Part shown: piece after piece, positions 43,159-57,600 of the stretch
Numbering within the stretch: the stretch's first letter is position 1
Layout: each line of letters begins with the position of its first letter
Origin: Aquatica leii
Lineage: Eukaryota > Arthropoda > Insecta > Coleoptera > Lampyridae
Assembly (NCBI GenBank): GCA_035610365.1
Contig: CM069438.1
Location: 46,248,837-46,312,836 of the forward strand
Length of the DNA stretch: 64,000 nucleotides
Direction of reading: 5' to 3'
The notes under the pieces: generated by a model
What the model was told of the DNA's origin: nothing
The model's input: only the letters and a program-made list of their open reading frames with translations
The model's database searches: none
Program-made: the position numbers and the translations under genes

Positions 43159-46100
43159 CTTTGGTTCAAGTTAGTCTAGGTATGATTGGAGTGCAAAAGA
43201 GAAGATCCGTAGAAGAAGCGTTTCTTCTATACTGCGCAAAGCCGCGGTGACATTTTAAAAATTCTATGTGCAATTCGTGCATCGTTTATTAAAAAGAACA
43301 TTTTTTGTTATTAAATACATTGCCTGTCGGTGCTAGTTTCATAGTCATGCCTTAAATAGTTTTAACTTTGTACTAATTTGTGGTGTATTATTGTTCTAAT
43401 ACAAAATGTTTTAGTCATACTTAAGTTTAAAAGAGTCGCTTTAATCTCCACTAAAATAGCGGCTTACAAAATTTTACCAAAATCCAAGTTTACATTTTTT
43501 ACGGCAAATTGTGTTAAGCTTTGACTTGGGATACGCTAGTCAACAACGCTTTTTGGCAAATTCTTCAATATTGTTCTAAGCAGTATAATATATTTGGGCA
43601 ACTTTTGACTGAAAACAACTTCCTAGTATCCTTCGGAGACTGAAGCACGTTATCACTTCATTCATTGATTGAAACATCAGTTTGCAAAAACGTAGTGTGA
43701 AAGCTTCGACTTCACCAAGTAAATAAAATTGCTTTTTTAAGATTTGATAATTACGATAATTTATCACATACATATGTGTATATTAAAGTATCCCGATTTA
43801 AACCGATCGTTTTTTTAGTTCGGAACTAATAATTAAAATTGTAATTATCGCTCGTTTATTGTTTAACGCATTTTTTTTAATTACAAAGTTAGATTAATGC
43901 ATTTTCAAAGTAAGTTGCTTAAAGTGCATTTAACCCATAACGTGGTTTCTGATTAACAGCGATTGTAGGTTGGTGTGACTTTTCAATTCCTATTTGGCGC
44001 CCTACCGATTTTTAAGCATTAGTTTTCTACTTAATTTACAACACAACATGATTTGTTTATTGTATTTATTGTACAAATCAAGTAATAATAAATAATTTTA
44101 AAATAAACTTTGTGCATTGCAGTTTTAACTCATGGAAAGCAAAACTGGAAAAATTGTTCATTCCAAAGCACGAATAATAAATTGTAATGTCATGAATTTT
44201 TTAGATAAATAACAAGTAGTTTGTCAATGGATATATTCAATTGATAGAAATTCATTACAAAAAAAATCTCTAATACAAGAAACTTTATCAAATTGACTAC
44301 ATATGGAGTTTCGTGAAAAAAAATTAACTGAATAATATCGCACGAGGTATTGATATTTAAAGTTTGATCAAAACGCATTTTCTGATTTGACAAATAAAGA
44401 TTGAGAAAAACGGTGCAATTATGTGTTACATTTTTGTAATTTTTTTTAAAAAGCCGTACTAGTTGTGGTTATCATAATTGTGATTATTAATTAAATTAAA
44501 ATGAGATATTAGTATAGGGATCAAGATTGTTAATACGTTATACGAAAACATTTTTTTACTACAATTTATGCAACCAATTATACATTCGGGTATTAGTCAT
44601 TTGGATTGCCTTAGATTTTCTAATTTAAAATGGGCGAACCTCAAAAACATTTTACTTTTTTTTTAAAAAAATAAAAGAAACATTTCCTAGAAATACAAAT
44701 TCATTTTAATTTAAGTTTCAGAAATATTTATTTCTTTCTGCTATTAATAAATTGTAAAAAAATGGCACAAAAATTTTCATTAAAAATATGTTTTAATGTA
44801 AATACGAAAACGTTTACGTACATAACAATTGTTTATTTACAAACCCAAAATTGTTATAACTTAAACAATAATTTAGATCAATCATATAAAAAAAAACTTT
44901 GGTTTACATTATCCTTCATTATACAAATTTGAAATATTTTATGCATCGATCAAAGTAAATAGAATTTAGTTAATGTAGAGGAAACGGACAGCAATATGGT
45001 TAAAATAAAGCAAATCTACGCAATGTAAATGTATGGTTATCAATTAAAATTATTAAAGCAAAGAAAAGCCTGTTTGCGTACGCCAATAACCAGAATAATC
45101 CTCATCCGGCTGCAATGCCTCGAGGATCAATCAACCAACTCGGTTATTCAAATTTAATTTTTCTTCGATAAGTAATCATTGCGTTGTTTTAAAAATACTT
45201 ACTGTTGACGTGAAAGGTTAATTAATGTGTATATTGTAACACAAATTCGCGTAACTGACAATTAATTACATCCTATTGATCGATTCAGATTTATCGAAAG
45301 TAGTTTTTGTGCTAATTGAACAGTTATCCTTGCTTGTATTCGCACTTGTTGAAGTTGCAAAATTTCTTCATTTAAGACAGATCGTTGCATTGAGATAAAC
45401 AAAATTGTAAAATACTTGCTTATTCAACATTTCCTTTGTACCTACAAGATTAGATTAGATTTGTAATTAATTGTAAGGCTACTGAATACAACATGGTCAT
45501 CCAACCCCTCATAACTATTATTAAATTAAAGCAGATAGAAGGTTTGTGTGTAATTTAATTTAACCTTATTATACTCGGAAAAGGATCAATATTTAATAAA
45601 TTGCGATAGAAAATTTAATTAAAGGTACCGATTGTTAAAAAGAAAATGTTTGTTGGTTATGTTAATGTTGATGGAATCTATACCATCTCGGTTTTATTAA
45701 TCAATGGATTCTATAGTATCATATCTTCTTTAACATTGTCGGTATATGTGCAATTTTATAACTATGTTCATTACGCGATAGTAAATCACTGTGTTACATC
45801 CACCTAGACGGTTTTGTTGTTAATGTGTTATTATCGCATCCTGTCGATGTTAACGCCAGACAAGCCAAACAAGTTCTTATTTTTTTTTTTTAGTTATTAT
45901 CGATAAATATCTATGTAATATTAAATAACTTGTATATTACCAAATTGAAAAAATCACTTCTTGGGTTTTGATTAAATAATTATTTAGTCAAATTAGTTTA
46001 AGACCAAAAAACAATTTTATTATAAACTTTGATCAATGCTAAAAAAACAATAAACGCGTGATTTGATAAAAAAATAAATTGCAGTTTTGCAGCAACAAAC

Positions 46101-46993
46101 AAAACCCGTTGTGTACAAACACCAAATAAAAAAATTATTGAACTAAACTGCTGTAAAAATTTCTTTACGGATTTAATTTATCAATATCCAATGAGGAAAA
46201 ACATTTTCCAAAAAATTGAAAAATATATCAAAAGAATGAGCAAAAAATGTTTAAAATAATTATAGAAGATTGAGTACAAAGCAATTGTATGACAAAAATA
46301 TAATAAAATAAGATAGTGAAAACTATAAAAGAAAAATTGGAAAAGATCAAACCGACGTTAAATTATGTATGGATTACATGTACACTCAACTAAACAAAAA
46401 ACGGGACACCTTGGTTAATTCGAATGAAATAGCCAGGAAATGCGATCGTCAATAATTCGTGGCCGTTCGCAATGCTATTCAAGAAATTCAAATTAGACGA
46501 ATAATAAACTTTGACAATACCAGAAGATTAAACCGTTTATCTGCAAAAACTAAAAAATCAATATATGCTTATTTTTGAATGATTTGGAACAGTAAACTGC
46601 ATTTTATTTTTATATTTTCGTGCATAAATAAAAGTTCCATATTAAAACAGTGCATTATAAACTTTACTTAGGCTATTTTTTGAACACATTTTATATTACA
46701 CCCGTGCAACAACCTATTAATATAGTTTTAAATATAAGACTCTTAAGTTTTAATCACATTTTTTAATTTTTTTTTAGTCAAAATGTCAAAGAAAGGCAAT
46801 TATAAAAAATGATTTAAATAATTGCTAACATACTTATAAAGACTTATTACCAGTGGAATAATTTTGTGAAATATTTTTGTGTATAAATAAAATTCAATGC
46901 AACGCTGAATTCTTACGGGGTGGGATCTTTAAAGGACCCCGCACTTTTTTTTGTTTTATGAGCAGTTTTCTGAGTTACGTATTATTTTATTTT
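43159..46993. other. AT-rich intergenic stretch
   Basis: No gene is supported. A 22-bp sequence at 43231-43252 matches 39803-39824 at 21 positions. Bases about 46400-46560 read, with one stop, like a Tc1/mariner helix-turn-helix ('NSNEIARKCDRQ'), too weak to call. Confidence 0.4.
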
Positions 46994-47749
46994 TCTATAT
47001 ATATGTATATAAGAATAAATGTTTGTCTGTATGTCCTTTATAGAATCGTCAACTATGCATTTGATCATGTGATGATCTTCAGCAAAGGCATCTACAAAAG
47101 TTTCTGACTTGGTAAGACCAATCTTCGACAGATGGCGCCACTATCATTCCAATAAATTTTCAAATATTGCCGTGAAAGTTGAATTGAAACGAAAACAGCA
47201 AACGAATGATGCCGTTTGGAGTTGTAGGTGACGTAAGAATTTATGTAAATTGTGAAATTCATGTCCGACTCACATTGAACAGACAATATTGTGCGTATTT
47301 TTATATTTGGGAGCGTTTTTCGAATAGTTTTGTGCATTTCATTGCGAGTTAAATTATAATTCAGATAAATAATTCAATCTAATTGAATTTTTGTAGTTTC
47401 CGTGAGCTGATTTTATTCATTCTCTACAATTAATTCACGAATATGATTGAATGTGTATGTGAAGGATCTGACTGCTGATTGACGTTTCAAACGCATTTAC
47501 TGTGCAGTTTTTTTTCCGATATCACGTGAGTGGAATTAAAATCGATTTCAACATCTCTTGAATGCTGATTTTTTTCACTTCAAATTTTCCTCGGCGAATT
47601 GGTGATCACCGTCAATATTAACATTTTCATCCGTGTGTGAGCATCCGGTTTAATTGGATTGGATACATTGTGAGATTCGGATTGCTGATTGACATCTAAT
47701 AAATTCAAACGCATTTTTTACATCGCTTACGTACAATTATAACTCCAAA

Positions 47750-50700
47750 GCGACAAGCAATTGGCCGATCTACACCTCAAGCACGGAAGAAAAGAGCATT
47801 ACGAGCCTCAGAATTAGATGAGCAACGAGCATTAAGGCTGGAAATATTGCCGCTGAAACCCGTTTGTCTAAATCATCTGAACTCTCTCTCTCAGGCCCAT
47901 TCATCTGAGACAACTGAACAATGGGAAAGTAAACTGCAAAATGTTTGAATAAGCACCGCTCGATCAAAACGAATACTGCACGCTGATTTAAATCTTGGTG
48001 CATTTCATTATAACAGTAATAATGATTACAGTCTTCATCCAAGTGCCGTCATTGCAAAAATAGATAAAATTTGCATGTATTGTAAACGCCCTCAAATTTA
48101 AGAACGAAACGTCAGGAATGTGTTGCAACAGTGGAAAAGTTAAACTGCCAGAGTTACATCCTCCACCCAAACCACTATCAACGTTGCTATCAGGTGTTAC
48201 CCGTGATTCGAAGCATTTCTTACAAAACACCCGTACATACAATTCATGTTTTCAAATGGCATCATTTGGTGCAAAAAACATTCTGCGCGAAAATTACATG
48301 CCAACATTCAGAGTCCAAGGACAAATTTATCGTCGTGCCGGATCGCTTCTACCATTGTCGGACACAGATCACAAATTTCTTCAAATTTATTTCATAGCAA
48401 ACAGTGATGAACGAATTGAACAACGATGTCATTACTATGTGGGCACTAGATGAGAAATCGTGGCTGCGTTACAAGCGCTTTTCGATCACCACAATGAATT
48501 AGTTCAGTTGTTTATAACCGCCATTCAACAAATGCCAGACGATGACTACGCAGTTGTAATTCGAGCAGACAAAAGACGAAAAACAGTTTAATGCAATCGA
48601 TGAAGTGGCGATCGGGATAGTTGGCGAAGAATTTGAATCGCGCGACATAATTCTTTATCGCAGAAGAGGTGGCGTTCAGCGAGTCTCCGAAACTCATTGC
48701 TCATACGACGGATTGCAGTATCCGATTCTGTTTTGGAGAGGAGAAGATGGATATCATTTCAACATCAAAATGAGAAATCTACAAACAGACAAGGATACGA
48801 ATAAGAAAGTCAGTGTCATCAATTATTATTCGTATCGATTGATGATTCGTCAAGACGCTGAGAACCACATTTTCAAATGTCGACAATCGATTCATCAATA
48901 CATCGTCGACATGTACGCGATGATTGAAACCGAACGACTTCTATATATTTGATTAAATCAAACCGAGTTGCGTTCTGAAGAGTACATCCATTTACGAGAC
49001 GCAATCGTTAATGATGGTAACGTGAATCCAAACGAATTGGGAAGAATGATCATATTACCGTCTACATTCACAGGGAGTCCACGGCACATGCATGAATTCG
49101 CACAAGATGCGATGACATACGTTCGCGCATATGGTCGTTCAGATTTGTTCATCACATTTACATGCAATCCAACATGGGATGAAATTAAAAAACTTTTGTT
49201 AGCTGGACGATCATCATCGGACCGCCATGACATTATTGACCAACCCCTACTAGCTGCAGTGGGGTAGTAATAATGGATGCAGAAGAATTCCAATTGGAAT
49301 TAATAGTCAAAAGAATATTGCCCTAGCTCAGGAGAGGGGAAGTAGGTTAGAAATAATAATGCAGCCGAATTTGGAGATAGCTTATATAATCTAAAAAATT
49401 AATATCCACTTTGATACTTAAGAGATTTAGAAAATACCCAGAGATACAGGCGCCAGGTAGTTTATTTTGAATTAAACTTGTAATTCTGGCTAAATTACCA
49501 AAGCCAATCAAAAAAATACATATACAGTAAATATACTTAACTACTTAAGGATACAATAGATATAACAATAATACATATATAGTAAGCAAATTAGACATAA
49601 GTTAATATGGACTCTAAATACATACGAGTCGAGAACACAAATTAAAGAATTTTTGTAATTTCTACCGTTAGGGAGTAATTTCCCTCGGTGCAATCAACGT
49701 CGAAACAAATTTTCATTAATTACTCGTAGAGTAATCCCAACAAATTAAGTAAAATTAAGTACGATTAGTTACAATTAAATCATATTTAGTAAAATTTAAG
49801 TAATATTGAAGTAAACGTGTACTCAATCAAAAGGCTTAAGCAAACTTGGTCTAGTCACAATCACATGACCAATTATGAATCGTTAAAGCAAATAACACTA
49901 CATAAAATGTAAAAATATAGGATACTACCTTACTCAAGTCACAGGTAACAATGTTTTACATACACCGATCGATCGACTAGTCCAGAGCTCTGCCCAAGTG
50001 TTCGTGCCTAGTAGTTGGAAAAGAAATTAGCTAAAACACACAAAAGTAAGACAGTACCTACCACACTTCACATTTAATGTAGGTTAGCACATAAGCAAAA
50101 TTACAACAATAGATTAGTTTACTTCTAGAAGCTGATAATTGAAGTTACGTTTACTTAACTTAAGAAAAGAAAATTAGCATTGTAAATTTCCATAGGCTGC
50201 ATCCCATAAAATCTTGTAGAAACGATCATTCGCCGTAATTATTCCAAATCGAACAGTAAGGATTAGATAAATTGTCTCAATCAGACATCGTAATTATAAC
50301 ACATAACGGCACTCGTCGGCCCTTTAGCATCGACGCAAGAGAGATGTGCGAGGTTGACTTTCACCCGCCATCTTGTACCCTTTTATTCTTTGGAAACGGT
50401 TACATTTAGGAAGCAAGCAGCCAAGAGAAGTAAAGAAAATCGGAAAGATAAAACCCTCAAGCTAATAGTTGACCATTTAAATCTAAATTTTTATAGCAAA
50501 CGTAAACTACGTGTGCGTAGTAATAAAGCGACAAGTTGACAAGAAGGCGCGAAATGCAAGTAACGCATGCGTTAAACTTTAGACTTAGTCCAAACCCGCA
50601 TCTCATTATAGAGGCACATTTTATATTTACGTTGCAAAACGTTACTGAATAAATTCTTAACTGGTGCGTTCATTTGAGAACGTTACTAAATAAAAGAAAA

Positions 50701-53245
50701 CGTAACGACATTACCGCACGCGTATTTAAACAAAAATTGAAATCTTTAATGAATTTTATTATCAAGCATCACGTTTTTGGAGAGACACGCTGCTGGATGT
50801 ATTCTATTGAATGGCAGAAAAGAGGATTGCAACATGCACATATTTTGGTTTGGTTAATCAACAAAGATCAAATTGACCAAATTATCTCAGCAGAGATACC
50901 AGATAAGGACATTGATCCAGACTTATTCGACGTCATTACCAAAAATATGATTAATGGGCCATGTAGCGCATTCAACAAAAATTCACCATGCATGAAACGA
51001 TACGAAAAAACTTGGTTTCTGATATCATCACTGGCAATGACGGATACCCATTGTATCCTCAACGATCAGTTGAGGATGGCGGCAAATCCATCGTTCTGAA
51101 AGTACGAAACGTTGATCGTTGGGTTGTGCCATATTCACCGTTAGTTTTAAAGACCTTCAAAGCACACATTAATGTTGAGTATTGCAATTCAGGGAAGTTG
51201 ATCAAATACATTTGCAAATATGTCAACAAAGAAAGCGGCATGGCAGTCTTCGGAGTAGGGAATGTGACCACACCGCTTGATGAAATCAACCAATACCAAT
51301 TTGGACGTTACATTAGCAGTAATGAAGCACTATAGCGCATCTTATCCATGAACGACATCCAACAGTAGTACACTTGGTGGTGCATCTCAAGAATGGACAG
51401 CGCGTGTACTTCACAGCAGATAATGTACGTGCAAGAGCATTGGTTCCACCGGCAACAACTTTAACTGCATTTTACTCATTGTGCCAAGATGATCTTTTTG
51501 CAAAGACTCTAATTTATTCTGAGGTACCGAAATTCTACACATAAAATGCATTGGCTAAATGTTTCAACGTTGTAAACGAGGTGAATCAGTTGAAGCACAT
51601 CCCAATTTGTATTCCAGTGACGCATTGGGTCGTCTGTACACTGTTTACCCGAACAATACAGAATGCTTCTATCTGCGATTGCTGTTAATCAATGTACGTG
51701 GACCGACATCCTTCCAAGATTTAAGAACAGTCAACGGTCAGCTGTGCGCCACTTATCGTCAAGCTTGCCAGGAATTAAATCTTCTTGAGAATGATGCACA
51801 TTGGGACACTGCACTCGCTGATGCATCGAATACTGCTCGACCACAGCAAATACGCACGTTATTTGCCATAATATTTACAACCTGCTTCCCATCTAATCCA
51901 AAATATCTTTGAACAAAATACAAGGACTAAATGAGTGATGATATTCTACATCGTTCGCGCGATGCAAATCAAATTCCGGACATTCCATTCACACCAAACG
52001 TGCATAATGAGGCATTAATTTTGATTGAAGACATATGTTTGGCAATCGCTAACAACGCACTGGTGCAACTGGGAATGCCTGCTTCGAACCGACCAGCGAA
52101 CGACCTTTACAATTGTGATTTACAACGAGAAACATACTTTGATTCTGACGAACTGGGGACATTTCTTCAGAGAAATGTTCCACAGTTGGTTTAAGAACAA
52201 CGCATTGCGTATGACAAAATTATGCGTCCAATCACAGAACAAAGCGGTGGACTGTTTTTCATAGATGCGCCCGGTGGTACAGCCAAGACTTTCTTCTTTC
52301 GCTCATTTTTGGAAACCATACGATCACAAAATAATATTGCACTGGCCATTGCATCATCTGGAATTGCGGCAATTCTTTTGAATGGTGACCGAACAGCGCA
52401 TTCAGCATTGAAACTACCGTTAAATTTGCAAAACACTGAGGTACCAATATGCAATATCAGCAAAAACTCTATAATAGGCAAAGTAGGTACTCCAAACGTG
52501 TCAAATTATCATATAGGACGAATGTACAATGTCTCACAAAAAAGCATTGGAAGCGCTTGATCGTACACTGCGAGATTTAAGACGAAACGCACGGATCTTC
52601 GGTGGCGCACTAATTTTTGTAACTGGTGATTTTCGACGAACACTGCCGGTTATATCACGTTCAACACCCGCTGATGAATTTAATGCATGTCTCAAATCAT
52701 CAGTTTTATGGCGTCATTTACAGAAATTGACTTTGAACACCAACATGCGTGTACAACTACAACGGGATGCATCGGCTGAAAATTTTGCAAAACAATTAAT
52801 GGATGTTGGAAATGGGCGAATGCAAATTCATGAATCTACGCAATGCATCACCTTGCCAGCAAACTTCTATCAGATCACAGAAAGCATAGACGAATTGGTA
52901 CAAAAAGTTTTCCCAAACATTGCACAGAACTACAAAAATCATCAGTGGCTCAGTACGCGTGCTATATTAGCGGCCAAAAACATCGATGTCAATATCATCA
53001 ACTTCACCATTCAGAATGGAATACCCGGCGAAACGACAACATAAAAGTCTATCCATACTGTGATGAATCAAGACGAAGTTGTCAACTATCCAACTGAATT
53101 CTTGAACTTGCTTGATTTGCCAGGCATGCCACCGCACGTTCTTACATTGAAAATTGGCGTACCGATCATTCTTCATCAAAACATAAATCCACCACGACTT
53201 TGCAACGGAACCAAACTCTTAGTCCAGAAAATGATGAACAATGTT
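47750..53245 (+). pseudogene. Helitron Rep-helicase, inactivated
   Basis: An N-terminal Helitron-like region ('GAFHYN', then C-rich 'ICMYCKRPQ' and 'GMCCNSGKVKLPELHPP' near 48115) leads to 'FITFTCNPTWDEI' (49150). After the insertion come 'SIEWQKRGLQHAHILVW' with the HUH-type HAH motif (50800) and 'KYICKYVNK' with the catalytic tyrosine region (51205). The helicase shows Walker A 'APGGTAKTF' (52269), in which the usual GTGKT reads GTAKT, 'GDFRRTLPVI' (52626) where GDFRQ is usual, and 'MPPHVLTLKIGVPIILHQNINPP' split by stops (from 53128). Many stops and frameshifts occur. The family performs rolling-circle transposition. Confidence 0.85.
49236..50705. mobile_element. Unclassified 1.47 kb insertion in the Helitron Rep domain
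   Basis: Helitron coding sequence stops at 'RHDI' (49220-49231) and resumes at 'NDITARVFKQKLK' (from about 50704). The motif gacatta stands at both junctions (49225-49231 and 50706-50712 approximately), a possible 7-bp target duplication. The insert is AT-rich with no coding signature and no clear TIRs; a solo LTR or non-autonomous element is possible. Confidence 0.55.
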
Positions 53246-54536
53246 ATTTGGCTTAGTTTTCTTTGTGTGTTAATTTTACTAAAATTAGTTACATTTATAA
53301 TGGCGTAATCAGTTCGAATAAATTAAGATTTACGTTTGCAACAATTGGCGTTAGATCCAAGATGGTATTATAACGTTTAATGAGGATAAGTTCTTCTCAA
53401 ACAGCAAACATTGACGGTAAACGGTTACTGGAATAATAGAGATTATAAATAATCAATAAATTGTAACGACTTAAAATACGTTTTGGTACATTTCAGACTG
53501 ACAAATAGGCAACTTTCCAATCACAGTCACGTGTGGGCTAAAAATTTCAACAGCTGATAAGTTTTTCTACTGTAAGAGGCGGCACTGGTTATAGATACGG
53601 ACGTGACGAGACGCCATTTTTCCGTTTGATTTTGTGCATTTTAGATGTTTTTAAGCAGCGTTAGGGAAATTTATTTTGATGCAGAACGTATAAAGCTCTG
53701 CAAAGCCTGCTCGGTGGTCATTTTCGTGTTGCAATTGAAACGAAGAAGCGTCTTGTTTGTTACCCTCATGCTTAATTACTACTTAAGTTTCTCGATTTTA
53801 TCTATTGTTTTAATTTTTTTTTATCGACTAAATTTTTCTCAATTACTTCGGTTTATTTTCTTGACATCGACTGTGTCTCTTTTTCTTCGGTTTTTTTATA
53901 TACTACTAGCGAATTATTTATTTTTCTAAAACATCCTTTGTATCGTGTGGTGTGATATATATATTCTTCAAAAGAAGAACCTCCAGTTCTTACTTCTTCG
54001 AACTCATATTCAGAAAGAAACTTGGCGGACTGGAAGGTAACCTTCTCTTCTTTCTAAACGTATGGATTTCTTTAACTAAAATTAACGAATTGTTTGTGTC
54101 TCGCACCACCAATTTTTTCTTTCGGCTTTTGAGGTTCTATCAGGTAAAGCTTTTTTTGTGTTCAGAGCTAGACGCCATTCTTTACGTTTTTGGCAGTATA
54201 TTGCTGCTCTATTAAAAACGAAAATTTTGCCGTTAGATTATATTGAACGTCTATTTGATGCTATTTGTAACCGCATGATAAAACCTAAACGAATCTATTG
54301 GAATGTACGTTGTCACTATGCGATATGTTTTTGTGAAAATTGTGACAACCGATCTCGGAGCAGACACAGCTTAAAGTCATTCATCGCAATTTGACTTTGT
54401 TTTAGCAATCTCAGTTTGCACTGGTGAATATTTCATCTTTTTCTCAATTAGTTTCCGTCTTGAGTCGAACATTAACCCTAATAATTTTTTAATTTTAAAT
54501 GAGTGACATACTTCTGGAACCATCGTTAGCTTATAC
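53246..54536 (+). other. T-rich flanking stretch with unidentified short ORFs
   Basis: ORFs of 94, 87 and 78 codons (53645, 53952, 54158) overlap in sequence order on the plus strand. The last includes 'LPLDYIERLFDAICNR' and a CFCENC pair, which looks coding-like, but I recognise no family. It may be part of an unknown decayed gene continuing past the LINE at 59692. Confidence 0.35.
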
Positions 54537-54632
54537 GAGTAATACTGTTTATTATTATTATTTTACCTAGGGGTGGTCTCAATATGATCCCGGCACCGCG
54601 ACCTGTAGGTCTATTGTGCTCCCTGATGTTTT

Positions 54633-57600
54633 CTACCCTTCTAGAATACCTGTATCTTTGACAAAGTCCAGGATTTCAGTAGGGCGAATCTTCGTTACTT
54701 CCTCTTGTGTAATCTTTTTATTTCCAAGTATTCGTTCCCTTGCCCTTGTGAAAGCTTCACATTGGCAGATGACGTGGTATGGAGTTTCTTCCTCCTCACC
54801 ACAACTCCTGCATAACGGGCTATCAGTCAGTCCTATTTTATGCAGGTGCTTGTTTAAACGACAGTGGCCTGTCACCATCTCTGTCGCAAGTTTGATCTTC
54901 GTCCTACTTAACTTTAAGATGGACGTTGCTAAGCCCCCGTCGGGGGTTTCCAGAAAGACCTTAGAATGATCCTGTCCTGGGACTTTCGACCAGTGTCTGC
55001 AGTGCTCTTTCGTGAGTATTGCTTGAATCTCCTGTTTGGCTGTGTTATACGTAATCCCACAAGCCAATCAGGGCCTATGAGTGGTTTCGCACTTGCCGCC
55101 CTGGCAAGCCCGTCAGCAACCTGGTTACCCGCAATCCCCGCATGCCCAGGTGCCCATACTAGTGTAACTGTATTACACCTACCTAGTGCGTTTAGCATTT
55201 GTGTGCACTCAAGTACTAGCCCTGAGTTCACCACATATGATTCTAATGCTGCAATCGCTGCTTTGCTGTCTGTGACTATAAAGATTCTCTTGTTAGAAAG
55301 GTTCCCTTTTAATAGTTGAGCAGATGCTGTGAGGATTGCATGTACCTCGGCTTGGAACACGGTCGCTTTTTGACCTAGGCTTACAGAGATTCTGCAGCCC
55401 TGTCTATTGCTCCCGTATACTCCAGGGCCAGTGCCGTCAGTGGTTTTTGTGCCATCTGTGTAATACACAATTCCATTCAGCTTTGTTTTGTTGGAATTGT
55501 TCTCCCAGTCGTAACGGGTGGGGATTGTTGTCTTAAACAGTTTAATAGGACAAACTCTGTAGGTATTCTCTGAGTTATCATACTGAGGTTTTTGTCTTTA
55601 GAGATCTCGTCAAAGATGGTCGAATGCCCCACTTTTGACGATCCCTCCTCGCCGTTGACTCTCAGGCGGTATGCCCCTCTGAGTGCCTCCGCCCTAATTT
55701 CTAGGTGTAGTGGCGGCAGGTCCAGGAGAGTCTCCATGGCTGCCGTCGGGGTGGTTATCATTGCCCCCGTGACTCCAAGGCAAGCTCTGCGTTGTACCTT
55801 GCTGAGTATCTGTATGGCCCTCTGAGTGAAGGTCTTATGCCACCACACCAGTGACGCGTACGTAATGATCGGTCTGATCATTCGAGTGTATATCCAGTGG
55901 GTCATCTTTGGAGATAAGCCCCACTTGCTTCCGAACACTCGCCTGCAAGCCCACAAGGACTTTGTGGCTTTGTTCGCTATTCTCTCTAGGTGTGGTTCGA
56001 AGGTTAGCCCTTGGTCTAATGTTACGCCCAAGTATTTGCCTTCCCTCGCTACCTGTAGCTTGGCTCCGTACATTGCTATGCTCTTTAGCTTTGTTGGGCC
56101 TTTCCTTCGTGAGAAGAGAATGAGGTTCGTTTTTGCCGGATTGACCGACAAGCCCTCTTCTCTACACCACCGTTCGACTAGATTTAAGGCTCCCTGCATC
56201 ACAACTGATACGGTCTCTTCAAATCTGCCGCGTACCACAATCACTATGTCGTCGGCGTAGCCAACCGTGTTGTAGCCTGCCTCACTTAATTGTCTCAGCA
56301 GTCCGTCTACCACCAAACACCACAGTAACGGGGAGAGAACTCCTCCCTGCGGACATCCTCGTGCAGCTCGGACCGCTACAGAGTCATTATTAAGCGAGGC
56401 CGTAATGTTTCTATGTCTTAGCATGGTATCAATCCATCTACCCACGGTAGTATGTACCCCTTTGCTTTCCATGGCAGTTCTAATCGATTCTAGAGAGGTA
56501 TTATCAAACGCCGCCTCTATGTCTAAAAACGCCCCCAGAGTCACTTCCTAGCAGGAGATCGCCCTTTCGGCTGCGTCCACTACTCTGTGGACGGCAAGTT
56601 CACAGGATTTACCTGGTTGATAGGCACATTGGTATTTACTGATGGGATCAGGCCCTGGCACCTCGTCCCTAATGTGTCGCTCAATGAGTTTCTCTAGTAG
56701 TTCGAGGAGAAATGACGTTAGACTGATAGGTCTAAACGACTTAATTAGGGCGTATGAGTCCCGCCCAGGTTTGGGTATAAATACGACTTTAACATCCCTC
56801 CACGCTATAGGTATGTATCCCAGGGCAACGCTTGCCCTTAGTAATGTACATAGTGTGGAGGCTAGCAGGTCTATGCCTTGTTGTAATAGAGCAGGAAAAA
56901 TTCCATCTATCCCTGGGTATTTGTATGGATGAAAATTTTTTACTGCCCACCTAATTTTGGTTAGGTTCACTATCTGATGAGCTAGAACCCAATCTGTCCT
57001 GTTCCCCCTTGAGAGGGGTTCCAGAGTTGTTGATACGCTAGCGTCAGATTTAGTGAGGGTCTTTGATCCCGGAAAGTGTGACTGGAGCAGAAGCTCCAAG
57101 GTCTCCTTTACGGTCTCTGTGTAACCCCCCACACTTTTCTTCAAGGAACCGATTCTAGCTTCTGTTCCTCCTTGTAAAGCTTTTTGGAGTCTCGCACCTT
57201 TTGAAATCTGTTCGATTTTCTCGCAGTGCCTCCTCCACGAGTCACGTTTTGCCTTTCTTATGGCCTTATTGTATTCGGTGAGTGTGGTTTGGTATGTACC
57301 CCATTCTCCGGTGTTTTTTGCTCTATTAAAGAGCTTTTTTGTCTGAGACCGCAATCGAGAGAATCCCTCATGCCACCAAGGCATTTTACTTGAGGTTCTT
57401 TTCTCTTTTGCGGGGCAGCTTGTCTCATAGGCATCTATGATGGCCATGCGAAGGTTTTCTTCCATTGCCTCCAATCCCGTCATTCATCTTCTCGGGACAG
57501 TTCTCGAGCTTGACCTTTAGGTTCTCTCTATAGAGGTCCCAATTGGTTCTTTTCGGATTTCTGTGTACGGCCATTGCCGCTTCTCTTGACTCAATGTCAA

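Larger units (their letters stand above)
46994..53245 (+). mobile_element. Decayed Helitron, 3' end missing, split by an insertion
   Basis: The left edge TC followed by tatatatatgtatataagaa and gtttgtctgtatgtcc is the usual animal Helitron 5' terminal pattern. Coding remnants for the Helitron N-terminal region, Rep and helicase follow in order. The expected CTRR-preceded hairpin 3' end is not found; similarity stops near 53245. A foreign block interrupts the Rep domain at about 49236-50705. Confidence 0.8.

Noticed and set aside
46400-46560. Tc1/mariner helix-turn-helix fragment
   Set aside because: Only about 12 suggestive residues with an internal stop and no catalytic domain or TIRs.
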